NCBI RefSeq assembly: GCF_003049705.1
Contig: NZ_PIRF01000005.1
Span: forward strand, 1 to 64,000
Direction: 5' to 3'
DNA length: 64,000 bases
Origin: Campylobacter concisus
Lineage (GTDB): Bacteria > Campylobacterota > Campylobacteria > Campylobacterales > Campylobacteraceae
The translations under genes were made by a program, and so were the position numbers. Positions within the stretch are counted from its first letter, which is position 1, and every line of letters starts with the position of its first letter. Under the pieces are notes generated by a model. It ran no database searches. It saw only the letters and a program-made list of their open reading frames with translations, and was not told the origin of the DNA. Shown here piece after piece: positions 27,761-36,408 of this stretch.

Positions 27761-29581
27761 CTAACCACGAAAGACTCTATCATTTCCTTGCTTCATTATG
27801 TCACTCTCAAGATCGAGCTGCTCAAGATAAGCGATAACATATTTTCTGCTTAAATTTAGTGCATCCTTGGCGTTTGTGACATTTACAAAGCCTTGATTTT
27901 TGATGATCTCTCTTAGCTTATCAAGTGCCATTTTTAGCGAATTTCTAGTGATGAAAAGGTTATGCTCCAGCCTTACAACTCTGCCCATTGCAGTAAGTTT
28001 TTTAAGTGCATTATCGCCACTTAGCCTATCTATTTCCAGCTCATCATATATATTATAAGGTGCCGTTGGAGCTAGCTTTCCGCTTTCTAAAATTTCATAA
28101 ATTTTCTCTTCAAGCCTTACTTTTAGTTTGCTAATATCAACGCCCTTTTTTGTATAGACGCCATCATTTTTAGCGATTAAATTTATTCTCTCAAGCTCAT
28201 CAAGTGCTTTTTGAGCCAAATTTTGACTAGCCCAAGCAAGCTTTAGGCTTATACTTTGAGCTGAGAAAACGGCAAATTCGTTCTTTTCTATCATAAATTT
28301 AACCACAGATTTTATCCGCTCAACCGCGCTTAGATCGTAGATATTTAAAGCCTTTTCATCGACAAAGACGTTTGAGACTTTTTTAGCCACATTTACGGCC
28401 TCTTCGTGATTTAGACCAAATCTTTGATAAGAAGAGATAATGCCAAAGCCATTTTTGTGGGCTTCTTTAAGTATAGAAAATGCTCCAATGAAATCATGCT
28501 TTAAAAGTGCAGCCAAAAAGAGAATTTTGCCAGCTTTTTTTAGTGGCTCAAGCACAGGATTTAGCACTCTGCCACCGCCTATCACGCGTGCATCTGAGAT
28601 AAGCACAAAGGCCTCGTCAAATTTCAAAAACATATCGCTTTGAAATTTAAAGGTAACAAAGTAACTATCATCTTTTTGGCTAAGGATCAGCACCTTTGCA
28701 GGGACATTTTTAGCGCCCACGCAAAATGTTACACTTTGAGAGTGGATGAGATTTCTAGCAGTTACGACCGCATCAACCTCTCTAAAACCCCTAAAAAAAC
28801 CCTTTTTGCTAAGTAGCTGCCCCTTTTTTAGCTCGCTAAGCTCAATGCCAGTTAGATTAAGCGCCACACGGCTGCTAACTCCGGCACGCTCTACGAATTT
28901 ATCGTGGCTTTGCACGCTTCTTACTAGCACCTCTTTGCCAGCGTCGTAGTCAAAAAGCTTCTCATTTTTACTAACGCTTCCCTCTATCACGGTGCCAGTC
29001 ACGACATTTCCGATACCTTTTAGGCTAAAAACCCTATCGATGTAGTATCTAAAAACGCCCTCTTCATCGCGTTTTTTAGCTCTTAGCGTAAAGAGGTAGT
29101 TTCTAAGCTCGTCGATACTTGCCTTATCCTTTATACTAACGGCAAAAATTTCTAAAATTTGCAGGTTTTTAAATTTAGAAATTTCATCTCTTATCTCTTT
29201 TTTTCTTAAATTTATAGTCGCTTCATCTACGAGGTCACACTTTGTAAGCGCTACTATCAAAGACTTCACACCAAGGAGATTTAAAATTTCAAGGTGCTCC
29301 AAGCTTTGAGGCATAAGGCCGTCATTTGCTGCCACCACAAATAAACACGCATCAAAGCCATACGCGCCACTTATCATCGTTTTTATGAGATTTTCATGCC
29401 CAGGCACGTCGATAAAGGCGATATTCTCATCATTTTTACTTAAATTTGAAAAGCTTAGATCGATCGTTATGCCACGCTTTTTCTCCTCTTCAAGATTGTC
29501 TCCCTCAAAGCCGTTTAGCTCCTTTATAAGCGCGGTTTTTCCGTGGTCGATATGCCCTGCTGTTCCTATTATTAGACTCAT
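27761..29581 (-). CDS. selB: Selenocysteine-specific elongation factor SelB
   Basis: A 606-residue GTPase that brings Sec-tRNA to UGA codons marked by a SECIS hairpin. The EF-Tu-like half has GHIDHGKT (9-16), RGITIDLSFS (switch I), DVPGHE and TKCD. The C-terminal half carries the winged-helix repeats that bind the SECIS RNA, ending RKYVIAYLEQLDLES ... GNDRVFRG. It overlaps selA by 4 bases. Confidence 0.96.
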   Translation of the reverse strand: MSLIIGTAGHIDHGKTALIKELNGFEGDNLEEEKKRGITIDLSFSNLSKNDENIAFIDVPGHENLIKTMISGAYGFDACLFVVAANDGLMPQSLEHLEILNLLGVKSLIVALTKCDLVDEATINLRKKEIRDEISKFKNLQILEIFAVSIKDKASIDELRNYLFTLRAKKRDEEGVFRYYIDRVFSLKGIGNVVTGTVIEGSVSKNEKLFDYDAGKEVLVRSVQSHDKFVERAGVSSRVALNLTGIELSELKKGQLLSKKGFFRGFREVDAVVTARNLIHSQSVTFCVGAKNVPAKVLILSQKDDSYFVTFKFQSDMFLKFDEAFVLISDARVIGGGRVLNPVLEPLKKAGKILFLAALLKHDFIGAFSILKEAHKNGFGIISSYQRFGLNHEEAVNVAKKVSNVFVDEKALNIYDLSAVERIKSVVKFMIEKNEFAVFSAQSISLKLAWASQNLAQKALDELERINLIAKNDGVYTKKGVDISKLKVRLEEKIYEILESGKLAPTAPYNIYDELEIDRLSGDNALKKLTAMGRVVRLEHNLFITRNSLKMALDKLREIIKNQGFVNVTNAKDALNLSRKYVIAYLEQLDLESDIMKQGNDRVFRG

Positions 29582-30903
29582 TTTTCTTCCGTTTCATTTA
29601 TTATTTTTATTAGCGTTTCTACATCATCATCCAAAAGCGATCTTAGATCAAGCATAAATTTATCATTTTCTATGCGGCCGATCACCTTTTTTTGCCTAAA
29701 TTTTTGCTCATTTAAAACTGCGTCACCACTAACCGCCAAAGCCACGCTTGGGATCTTTTTATTTGGCATCGCACCGCCTCCTACAAAGGTTTGTGTGCGA
29801 ACTATCTCAAGCGGGGTTTTTAGATTTTTATTTATAAAATTTGCTAAGTTTTCAAGCTCTTTTACACTTTTGTGAAGCAGTTTTTGCGTTGTGATTAGCT
29901 CAAATTCTTTGTTTAAATAGGCTTTCATGCTCTCAGCCAAAAGCGAGATGATCACTTTATCTACGCGAAGCATCCTTAAAAGCTGATTTTTTCTAAGCTT
30001 TGCTATGAGCTCTCTTTTGCCGACAATGATGCCGCACTGCACCGCACCAAGCAGTTTATCACCACTAAAGCTAACTAGCGAAACATCCTTTAAATTTTTT
30101 AGATCTGGCTCATTTTTGTCTAAGTTAAACGGCAAATTTCCGTAAAATCCACTGCCAAGATCAAAATAATCTATCAAATTTTGCTCATATGCCAATTTAC
30201 TTAGTTCATTTGCTGTAACCTCTTCGCTAAAACCCACGATGTCAAAATTTGAGCGATGAACCTTTACAAGCATCGCCGTATTTTCATTAATTACCTCTTC
30301 GTAGTCTTTTAGCTTAGTTTTGTTTGTCGTGCCAACCTCTTTCAAAAAGCAGCCCGCATTTGCCATCACCTCAGGCACCCTAAAACTACCGCCGATCTCG
30401 ACTAGCTCGCCTCTACTAACGACGACCTCCCTACCCTTTGCAAAAGTATTTAGCACTAAAAATACAGCACTTGCGTTATTATTTACAACGATGGCGTCTT
30501 CAAAACCAAATGCTCTTGCGATCATCTCACCGATATAGTCGTATCTGTTGCCACGACTGCCTGTTTTTAGGTTGTATTCAAGGTTAGAATATCCTGTGAT
30601 TACCGGAGTTGCACGACTTAAAATTTCTTTATCGATGACACTTCTAGCAAGATTTGTATGTACGGTCACACCAGTTAAATTTAGTACTCTTTGAAGGCTT
30701 GATTCATTAAATTTATGATATTCGTTTAGGATTAAATCTATTATTTCTTGCAACGCAAAATTTGCATTTTCATTTAAAATTTTAGCTCTAACTTCATTTA
30801 AAATTTGCCTTGCAAGCAATGTGACTAAATTTATATCAAATCCTGAAAATGCTTCGTTTTTTATAATCTTATCAACTTGTGGGATATCTCTTAAATCGCT
30901 CAA
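29578..30903 (-). CDS. selA: L-seryl-tRNA(Sec) selenium transferase
   Basis: A 441-residue PLP enzyme converting Ser-tRNA-Sec to Sec-tRNA-Sec with selenophosphate. Family features include TGVTVHTNLARS, the substrate loop GSRGNRYDYIGEMIARAFG, and the PLP lysine in VSFSGDKLLGAVQCG at about residue 283. First gene of selA-selB; translation overlaps at ATGA. A clear TATAAT lies about 54 bases upstream. The tRNA-Sec gene itself is not seen in this window. Confidence 0.96.
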   Translation of the reverse strand: MSDLRDIPQVDKIIKNEAFSGFDINLVTLLARQILNEVRAKILNENANFALQEIIDLILNEYHKFNESSLQRVLNLTGVTVHTNLARSVIDKEILSRATPVITGYSNLEYNLKTGSRGNRYDYIGEMIARAFGFEDAIVVNNNASAVFLVLNTFAKGREVVVSRGELVEIGGSFRVPEVMANAGCFLKEVGTTNKTKLKDYEEVINENTAMLVKVHRSNFDIVGFSEEVTANELSKLAYEQNLIDYFDLGSGFYGNLPFNLDKNEPDLKNLKDVSLVSFSGDKLLGAVQCGIIVGKRELIAKLRKNQLLRMLRVDKVIISLLAESMKAYLNKEFELITTQKLLHKSVKELENLANFINKNLKTPLEIVRTQTFVGGGAMPNKKIPSVALAVSGDAVLNEQKFRQKKVIGRIENDKFMLDLRSLLDDDVETLIKIINETEEK

Positions 30904-30956
30904 TTTGTACTCCTAGTAAGTTAGTTTTACCAAGCCGTGATTTTAACATAAAAAAT

Positions 30957-30962
30957 ATTATA
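30957..30962 (-). promoter_or_regulatory. Sigma-70 -10 box for selA-selB
   Basis: On the reverse strand a perfect TATAAT in AT-rich DNA stands 54 bases upstream of the selA ATG, in the intergenic region that faces the divergent polyferredoxin gene. Confidence 0.5.
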
Positions 30963-31057
30963 AATTAAACCTTAGAGCAAAAAGGAATATATAAAATTCA
31001 GAGTCCATTAATCCCATTAATATTAAAATAAGCCTGTTTTTGATAATAGGAGAAATT

Positions 31058-32731
31058 ATGAAAGAATTTGGCTTTTATAACGATTTTGACGATACTTTGA
31101 TGCTAAATGAACAGATAGAAATAAATAATGAAAAGGAAGAATATTTAGTTTCTAACTCACCAAAGCTTAAAGCAAACATTACCGCACCTGAGATAAATTT
31201 TTATCTAAAAAATACAACCGCAAGCGTCTTAGAAAAAGCTAAAAATACACTTTTGCTTTATGAAGCAAGAGCAACTGCATTTGACATGGCAAAGGATGTT
31301 GATTACGAAAAAGAAGTCGGAAAAAACGTCGTAATAGTAAGCAACTCAGGCCGTGAGGAGCTAGCAAATTTATTAAAAGAAAATGGCTATAAAGTCATTG
31401 AATTAACGCATTTTGAAGTGAAATTTATTTATGGCGCAGCTGGCGAACTTAGTGTTTTGATACTTAGAGCAAATGACGAATTTGAGGTTGATTGCGACTT
31501 TTTCTTGGTTGAAAACGCAAGAGATTATATGCTAAAGCAAAGCGGCTGTTACGAGATAGCTGGGCTAGAAGATAAAGCTGTGCTTAAAATTTTAAATGAA
31601 AAAACTCCAAAATTTAAGTACAAAAGTCTAACTCAATATGACTCTTCGATCTGTCAATATCACGAACGACGAAATGAAATTTGTGGACGCTGTGTCGATG
31701 TTTGTCCAACTGTGGCCATTTTAAAAGAAGATGAAACAAAGCATCTTGTATTTTCACAGATAGACTGCACAAACTGTGGAAACTGCATAAGCGTCTGCCC
31801 TAGTGGCGCACTTGATTATACTCTAATGCCACAAAGCTCATTTGCTGCTGTGGCAAAGCTTTATAAAGGCAAGATTGCGCTCATTGTGCCAGAAGAGATA
31901 AATTTAGAAGATCTTAGCGTTAGCCTACCAGAAAATGTCCTACCTTTTGCCATTTCAGCTGCACATTTTCTAAGCCAAACGCACTTTTTGACACTTCTTC
32001 AAGAAAGTGGTGCGAGTACGATTTTATTTAGCAAAACTCTTGGCAAAGGCGAAAAAGACGCCATTAGCATCTTAAATCAAATTTATGAGCTTAAATTTAA
32101 AGAGACGGCGATCTATCACGCTAAAGATAAAAATGAGCTTGAAGATGCGCTCAAAAAGGCAAATTTTATAGCTGACTCACAACACACAATAAACGAATAT
32201 GCCTTACCAAAAAGAGAAATTTTTGCAAAAAGACTCGAGTTTTTAGTAGGTAGCGAAGATCTTGGCGTGGTAAAAAGCGGCGAGATGATAAGATATGGCG
32301 ATGTCAAGATAAACACTGATAGCTGTACACTTTGTCTAAGTTGCGTTGGTGCTTGTAACGTAAGTGCGCTAGTGGCTGATAAAAAGACAAATTCGATTTT
32401 ATTTAATCCAAGTGTTTGTACAGCTTGCGGATACTGCGAGCTAAGCTGTGCTGAAAAAGATACCATAAGCCTTGAAGTTGGAAAAATTTCTCTTAAGCCT
32501 GAGTTTTTTACATATAATGAGCTGGCACGAGATGAGCTTTTTGCCTGTGTTGAGTGCGGAAAAGAGTTTGCGACTAAAAAAGCTGTCGAAAAGATCGCAA
32601 CTATAATGCAACCAAGATTTGGCAACGATAGGGTCAAGATAAAAGCGCTTTACTGCTGTGCTGACTGTAAGGCCAAACTAATGGTTCAAGCCCAAATAAA
32701 CGCAATGAAAGAGGATTTATTAAATGGATAA
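31058..32731 (+). CDS. Formate-dehydrogenase-associated polyferredoxin
   Basis: A 557-residue cytoplasmic iron-sulphur protein. I use ATG 31058, which follows TAGGAGAAATT; an earlier in-frame start at 31040 lacks this. Two paired [4Fe-4S] clusters lie near residues 210-260 (CGRCVDVCP, CTNCGNCISVCPSGA) and two more near 430-475 (CTLCLSCVGACNVSA, CTACGYCELSC). CVECGKEF and CCADCK near the end may hold another metal. The next gene is a TorD-like chaperone, overlapping by 8 bases. Similar pairs accompany Tat-exported Fdh in other proteobacteria, so a role in Fdh maturation is likely but inferred. Confidence 0.82.
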   Translation: MKEFGFYNDFDDTLMLNEQIEINNEKEEYLVSNSPKLKANITAPEINFYLKNTTASVLEKAKNTLLLYEARATAFDMAKDVDYEKEVGKNVVIVSNSGREELANLLKENGYKVIELTHFEVKFIYGAAGELSVLILRANDEFEVDCDFFLVENARDYMLKQSGCYEIAGLEDKAVLKILNEKTPKFKYKSLTQYDSSICQYHERRNEICGRCVDVCPTVAILKEDETKHLVFSQIDCTNCGNCISVCPSGALDYTLMPQSSFAAVAKLYKGKIALIVPEEINLEDLSVSLPENVLPFAISAAHFLSQTHFLTLLQESGASTILFSKTLGKGEKDAISILNQIYELKFKETAIYHAKDKNELEDALKKANFIADSQHTINEYALPKREIFAKRLEFLVGSEDLGVVKSGEMIRYGDVKINTDSCTLCLSCVGACNVSALVADKKTNSILFNPSVCTACGYCELSCAEKDTISLEVGKISLKPEFFTYNELARDELFACVECGKEFATKKAVEKIATIMQPRFGNDRVKIKALYCCADCKAKLMVQAQINAMKEDLLNG

Positions 32732-33437
32732 AAACATCATAAAAGCAAGATCATATTTTTACGAATTTCTAGCATATCCTATGTTTTTTTACACAAATGA
32801 TGAGAAATTTTCAAGGTGGAAAGAGCAGTTAAGATACTTAAGCGCAAATCCTTTAAGCGAGGATAGTGATGCTGCATTTAAAAATTTAGATAAATTTAGC
32901 TTTGAAGAATTTTCAAAAGAACAAAATGACGTTCTTTTTGGCTTTACAAATATCCCCTTAAGCGCTTCATTTTATGAAGAGGGCAGAGATAACGGAGCAG
33001 CTAGGCTTAGGATTATTGAATGTTTAAAACTAAGCCCATATAGACGTGATAGCGAGCTTTGCAAAGATAGCGAGGACTACGTTGGATTTATATTTTTGGC
33101 GATGGCTACATTTTTAAAAGATGAGTTTAATGATGCAAAAAATATTAGCAACAAGCTATTTTCTGAAACTTTAAATTTATTTGTAGATGAGTTTTCTCAG
33201 CTACTTTTAGCTCACAAAGAGGCAAATTTCTTTAAATCATACACAGTTATTTTAAAAGACTTCATCGAGCTTGAGCGCTCCATACTAAACGTAGAAGCAC
33301 CAGCTAAGCCAAAAGGCGATAGTGTCGCTATGGCGGCACTTAAGAAAGAACCATTTCAAAGCAAGATGCCAACAATCAAAACCAAACTTCATTGGGAAGA
33401 ATTTTCTCCAGTCATCTCACACGAGTTTAAAGACTAG
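32724..33437 (+). CDS. TorD-like molybdoenzyme chaperone
   Basis: A 237-residue all-helical protein of the TorD/DmsD type, which binds Tat signals and helps insert the molybdenum cofactor. The N-terminal SYFYEFLAYPMFF and central FTNIPLSASFYEEGRDNGAARLRI fit the family. The gene overlaps the polyferredoxin by 8 bases. C. jejuni has a TorD-like gene next to its fdh operon (Cj1514c, from memory). FdhA is the most probable client. A strong terminator follows. Confidence 0.82.
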   Translation: MDKNIIKARSYFYEFLAYPMFFYTNDEKFSRWKEQLRYLSANPLSEDSDAAFKNLDKFSFEEFSKEQNDVLFGFTNIPLSASFYEEGRDNGAARLRIIECLKLSPYRRDSELCKDSEDYVGFIFLAMATFLKDEFNDAKNISNKLFSETLNLFVDEFSQLLLAHKEANFFKSYTVILKDFIELERSILNVEAPAKPKGDSVAMAALKKEPFQSKMPTIKTKLHWEEFSPVISHEFKD

Positions 33438-33438
33438 C

Positions 33439-33475
33439 TTAAATTTACTCTTAGCCAAGCTAGGAGTAAATTTAA
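33439..33475 (+). terminator. Terminator after the TorD-like gene
   Basis: TTAAATTTACTC and GAGTAAATTTAA form a perfect 12-bp stem with an inner TAGC/GCTA pairing. It starts 2 bases past the stop codon. Confidence 0.85.
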
Positions 33476-33562
33476 CATCCGCTTAAATTTGTTATCTTGA
33501 TATTTTATAATTATTAGCAATTTGGCGTTAATCTTCTTTAAATTTTTTACAAAGGACTTACA

Positions 33563-34195
33563 ATGGTAATGACACACTACATGGAGCTTTTATCGCTCAA
33601 TCAACCTTACAATCTAATCCTCTTCATGGTGATACCTGTGGGGCTTACGGAGCTTTTAGTGGCGATGGAGTTTCTCACTATGTATCACATGGATAGCGGT
33701 AAAAATGCTGGCTATAAGGCTGTTGGCAAATTTGCTGGCATAGTGCTTGGGGTCTATTTTACAGCTCTTGTGATCTATTTTATGGCAAAAATTTATCCAA
33801 GTATAAAATGGCGTGGATATGCCGATGTCATCGCTGTCTACTCATATCTCATCAGCGTCATACCACTTCTTGGCATCGCGCTTTTAGAGCTAAATTTGAT
33901 CTACAAAAACGCAAGCGAAAAGGCAAAGCTAAAGCTTCACTTTTTCCTACTCATATTTGCCTTGATCGTCGCACACGTCGCAATGATATTTGGCATGGTT
34001 GATCCTACCATAACTGGCTACAAGGCTGAAAACGGTGAGATGGGTATGCATATGAATATGCCAATGAACATGCCAGCAGATATGCCAATGCACGATCACC
34101 ACAAGATGATGCAAAATATGGGTGAGATGCATATGAATATGATGATGCAAAATATGAGTGATGATAACTCAACTAATATGCACATGCATCACTAA
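33563..34195 (+). CDS. Membrane protein with Met/His-rich C-terminal tail
   Basis: A 210-residue protein with about four hydrophobic helices (roughly 15-40, 52-77, 88-112, 122-147). A hydrophilic tail of about 55 residues is made mostly of Met, His, Asn and Asp, for example GMHMNMPMNMPADMPMHDHH and NTN/MHMHH at the end. Met/His-rich tails bind Cu(I) or similar soft metals. Ribosome site AAAGGACTTACA precedes ATG 33563. I cannot name a family with confidence. It stands alone between two terminators, so it has its own promoter. Confidence 0.75.
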   Translation: MVMTHYMELLSLNQPYNLILFMVIPVGLTELLVAMEFLTMYHMDSGKNAGYKAVGKFAGIVLGVYFTALVIYFMAKIYPSIKWRGYADVIAVYSYLISVIPLLGIALLELNLIYKNASEKAKLKLHFFLLIFALIVAHVAMIFGMVDPTITGYKAENGEMGMHMNMPMNMPADMPMHDHHKMMQNMGEMHMNMMMQNMSDDNSTNMHMHH

Positions 34196-34200
34196 ATTTT

Positions 34201-34230
34201 ATAGCTTCTTGGCAGCTGCTAAGAAGCTAT
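34201..34230. terminator. Bidirectional terminator between convergent genes
   Basis: ATAGCTTCTT and AAGAAGCTAT form a perfect 10-bp stem flanked by AAATTTT and AAAAATTT. It serves both the Met/His-tail gene and the reverse mqnA gene. Confidence 0.9.
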
Positions 34231-34916
34231 AAAAATTTAATTCTTTTTGCTACTTTTAATAATCTATTTTCTTTAAAAAATTTTCTGAGTGATTTTTGCT
34301 CTTTTGGACCTATTTTGTAGCTTATAAATTTCAAATACCACTTGATATCTTGCTCGCTTATGTCGCGGCTTTTGGCATACTGGGCTAATATATAATTTGG
34401 AATTTTTACATTTTTTTGTAAAAATTTTGCGACCAGTCTTTTGTAAAATGAGCCATTTTTTACGTAAGAAAATCTACCAAAAACAAATGGCAAATTTGTC
34501 TTTTCATGCCAAATTTTACCAAGATCATAAAAGCACTCTTTACCCTCTCTTAAGTATGCCTTTAGCGCCCTGTCGCCTATGATCACTTCGCCATTTAGAT
34601 GAAGTACCTTAGCTAGGGCATTTGAGCTAGCTGAGGCAGGATCTGGCTTTGGGGCTGAGTTTTTGCGCACAAGCACGCTTTTTACATCTTTTTTGGCGAC
34701 TATTCCAAAATTTAGCTTCTTTAAATTTGCCTTTTTACTAGCTATGCTTGAGATAACCGCAGCGTCGATCTTTCTAGCGTTTAGGGCTCTGTTTAGCTTG
34801 CTTGGCACGCCCTTTTTAAACTCGATAGCCTTTTTTATCTGAGAGCTTAGTGGAGCTGCCTTTAAAAATACATGAAATGGGAGTAAATTTAGATAATCAA
34901 TCTTTCCAAATATCAT
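34227..34916 (-). CDS. mqnA: Chorismate dehydratase (futalosine pathway)
   Basis: A 229-residue MqnA: dehydrates chorismate to 3-enolpyruvylbenzoate, the first step of the futalosine menaquinone route used by Campylobacter and Helicobacter. The N-terminal GKIDYLNLLPFHVFLK and GVPSKLNRAL, then AVISSI and IGDRALKAYL, are family signatures of this periplasmic-binding-protein-like fold. It overlaps the barstar gene by 4 bases. Menaquinone is the acceptor for formate-linked respiration encoded elsewhere in the window. Confidence 0.9.
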   Translation of the reverse strand: MIFGKIDYLNLLPFHVFLKAAPLSSQIKKAIEFKKGVPSKLNRALNARKIDAAVISSIASKKANLKKLNFGIVAKKDVKSVLVRKNSAPKPDPASASSNALAKVLHLNGEVIIGDRALKAYLREGKECFYDLGKIWHEKTNLPFVFGRFSYVKNGSFYKRLVAKFLQKNVKIPNYILAQYAKSRDISEQDIKWYLKFISYKIGPKEQKSLRKFFKENRLLKVAKRIKFL

Positions 34917-35185
34917 TTTTCATCTTTTACAAGCTCAAATTTAACTAGCTCGTTTTCGTTGCAAACATCACGAAATAGCCGAGTCAAGCTCTCTTTTGTG
35001 TCATCTTGCAGAGCACTTTCGTTTTTTAGCTTTATAAGAGTTGGCTCATTTATCTCGCAAAGGCAGTCAAAGAGCGCGTCTAAATTTTTGCCGTAGTACT
35101 CTGGCAGATCAAATTTCTTAGCAAAATACTCATGCATCTTCTCTTTTTCAGCCATCTTTTTGGCATCTAAGATCACGCTTTTCAT
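34913..35185 (-). CDS. Barstar-family ribonuclease inhibitor
   Basis: A 90-residue barstar-like protein with the family core KFDLPEYYGKNLDALFDCL (about 24-42). In barstar this segment packs against the barnase active site using Asp residues. It overlaps the barnase-like gene by 4 bases and mqnA by 4, so RNase, inhibitor and MqnA are translated from one message. It probably neutralises any RNase left in the cytoplasm. Confidence 0.9.
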   Translation of the reverse strand: MKSVILDAKKMAEKEKMHEYFAKKFDLPEYYGKNLDALFDCLCEINEPTLIKLKNESALQDDTKESLTRLFRDVCNENELVKFELVKDEK

Positions 35186-35688
35186 TGCATCCTCTTCTCA
35201 TAAAGCAGGTAAAAATGCTCGTAGTGATCGGGCGTGTAGTAGATAAGCCCGTCGTTTGAGTATAAAATTCTCTCAGCGCCGCGCCTGCCGCCATTATAAT
35301 TTACGTCGCACTCAAACCACTTTCTACCATCAGCCTCAGGCAGCCTCTTTTCTCGGTTTGAAAATCTATCTCCACCGATACTTTTGCCACCACTTACCTG
35401 CCATAAATTCCCGCTTTTTGCGTCCCAGCCAAGTTCAAGTGCCTCTTTTTTGGTTATGAAATTCTTTGGTAGCTTGTTAAATTTATAGATATAAAGTGCG
35501 ACCTCATCTTTTGAGGTGTATGAGCCATTTTCTGCGAGGCTTAGGCTCTTTTGCCCCTCTTTGTTTAGCTGTTCAAGTAAAATTTGAGCGTTTTTGTTTG
35601 CTTCGCCGCCCTCTTTTGAAAAAAAGAAGGTGCCAACGATGATAGCAATGACAAAGGCGACTAAGGCTGGCAAAAGTCTTTTATTCAA
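35182..35688 (-). CDS. Barnase-family ribonuclease
   Basis: A 168-residue exported or membrane-anchored guanyl-specific RNase. A hydrophobic N-terminus (about 5-24) is followed by a spacer and a full barnase domain. All key barnase residues can be aligned: KLPKNFITK (Lys27 equivalent), GKSIGGDRFSNRE (Asp54, Arg59), FECDVNY (general base Glu73), GRRGAERILYS (Arg83, Arg87) and the general acid His102 in YTPDHYEHF. It should therefore be active. Immediately followed by its barstar. Alternative roles are nutrient scavenging or antagonism of competitors. Confidence 0.92.
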   Translation of the reverse strand: MNKRLLPALVAFVIAIIVGTFFFSKEGGEANKNAQILLEQLNKEGQKSLSLAENGSYTSKDEVALYIYKFNKLPKNFITKKEALELGWDAKSGNLWQVSGGKSIGGDRFSNREKRLPEADGRKWFECDVNYNGGRRGAERILYSNDGLIYYTPDHYEHFYLLYEKRMQ

Positions 35689-35697
35689 ATTTAGCCC

Positions 35698-36324
35698 TTA
35701 AAGCGTATTAAAAACTCTATCGCCAGCATCACCAAGACCTGGAACGATGTAGTTTTTCTCGTTTAGCTTCTCATCAATCGAAGCTGTATAAACCTCGACG
35801 TCTGGGTAAATTTCGCTAAATCTCTTTAGCCCCTCAGGAGCAGCGATGATAGAGATAAATTTGATCTCCTTAATGCCATTTTCACGCAAGAATTTGACCG
35901 CATCTATCGCCGTGCCGCCAGTTGCAAACATAGGGTCGATGATGATCGCCATGCGCTCTTTTGCGTCTTTTGGAAGCTTTGCGTAGAAAAACTCAGCCTG
36001 CGCTGTCTCCTCGTTTCGCTGAAAGCCCAAAAAGCCTACACTCGCGTCTGGGATGATAGTAAAAACGCTATCAAGCATGCCAAGCGCAGCCCTTAAGATA
36101 GGGCATATCATCACCTTTGTAGTAAGCCTCTTTGCATCTGCCACCGCAACTGGAGTTTGAACTTTGACATCTTTTACCTTTAAATTTCTAGTCGCCTCAA
36201 AGATCATAAGATAACTGATCTCATCAACTAGCATACGAAACTGAAAAGGTTGGGTATTTTTATCACGTAGAATGGTTAATTTATGCTCGATCAGTGGGTG
36301 CGAGATGAGCTTTACGTTTTGCAT
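35698..36324 (-). CDS. upp: Uracil phosphoribosyltransferase
   Basis: Salvages uracil with PRPP to UMP; 208 residues, the usual size. The PRPP loop IIIDPMFATGGTAIDAV and the uracil-binding C-terminus IVPGLGDAGDRVFNTL are present, with SHPLIEHKLTILRD at the N-terminus. The gene lies 9 bases upstream of the barnase gene. In C. jejuni upp sits between mqnA and the malic enzyme gene (from memory), so the RNase pair is an insertion into a conserved order. Confidence 0.96.
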   Translation of the reverse strand: MQNVKLISHPLIEHKLTILRDKNTQPFQFRMLVDEISYLMIFEATRNLKVKDVKVQTPVAVADAKRLTTKVMICPILRAALGMLDSVFTIIPDASVGFLGFQRNEETAQAEFFYAKLPKDAKERMAIIIDPMFATGGTAIDAVKFLRENGIKEIKFISIIAAPEGLKRFSEIYPDVEVYTASIDEKLNEKNYIVPGLGDAGDRVFNTL

Positions 36325-36383
36325 TTTTTGTCCTTAAATTTACTGTTTTTACAAGGTTTGTCTTTACAAAATGCCAAAAAGAG

Positions 36384-36406
36384 TTTAGCCCAAAATTTGG
36401 GCTAAA
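36384..36406 (-). terminator. Terminator after maeB
   Basis: TTTAGCCCAAA and TTTGGGCTAAA form a perfect stem 3 bases beyond the malic enzyme stop, flanked by A/T runs. Confidence 0.8.
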
Positions 36407-36408
36407 TT

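Noticed and set aside
30904-31057. tRNA-Sec gene near selA
   Set aside because: I looked for a long class II-like tRNA with UCA anticodon in this gap and the other gaps around the sel genes and saw none.
32116-32637. Reverse 173-codon Ser-rich ORF inside the polyferredoxin gene
   Set aside because: Antisense shadow of cysteine-cluster coding sequence; no start signals.
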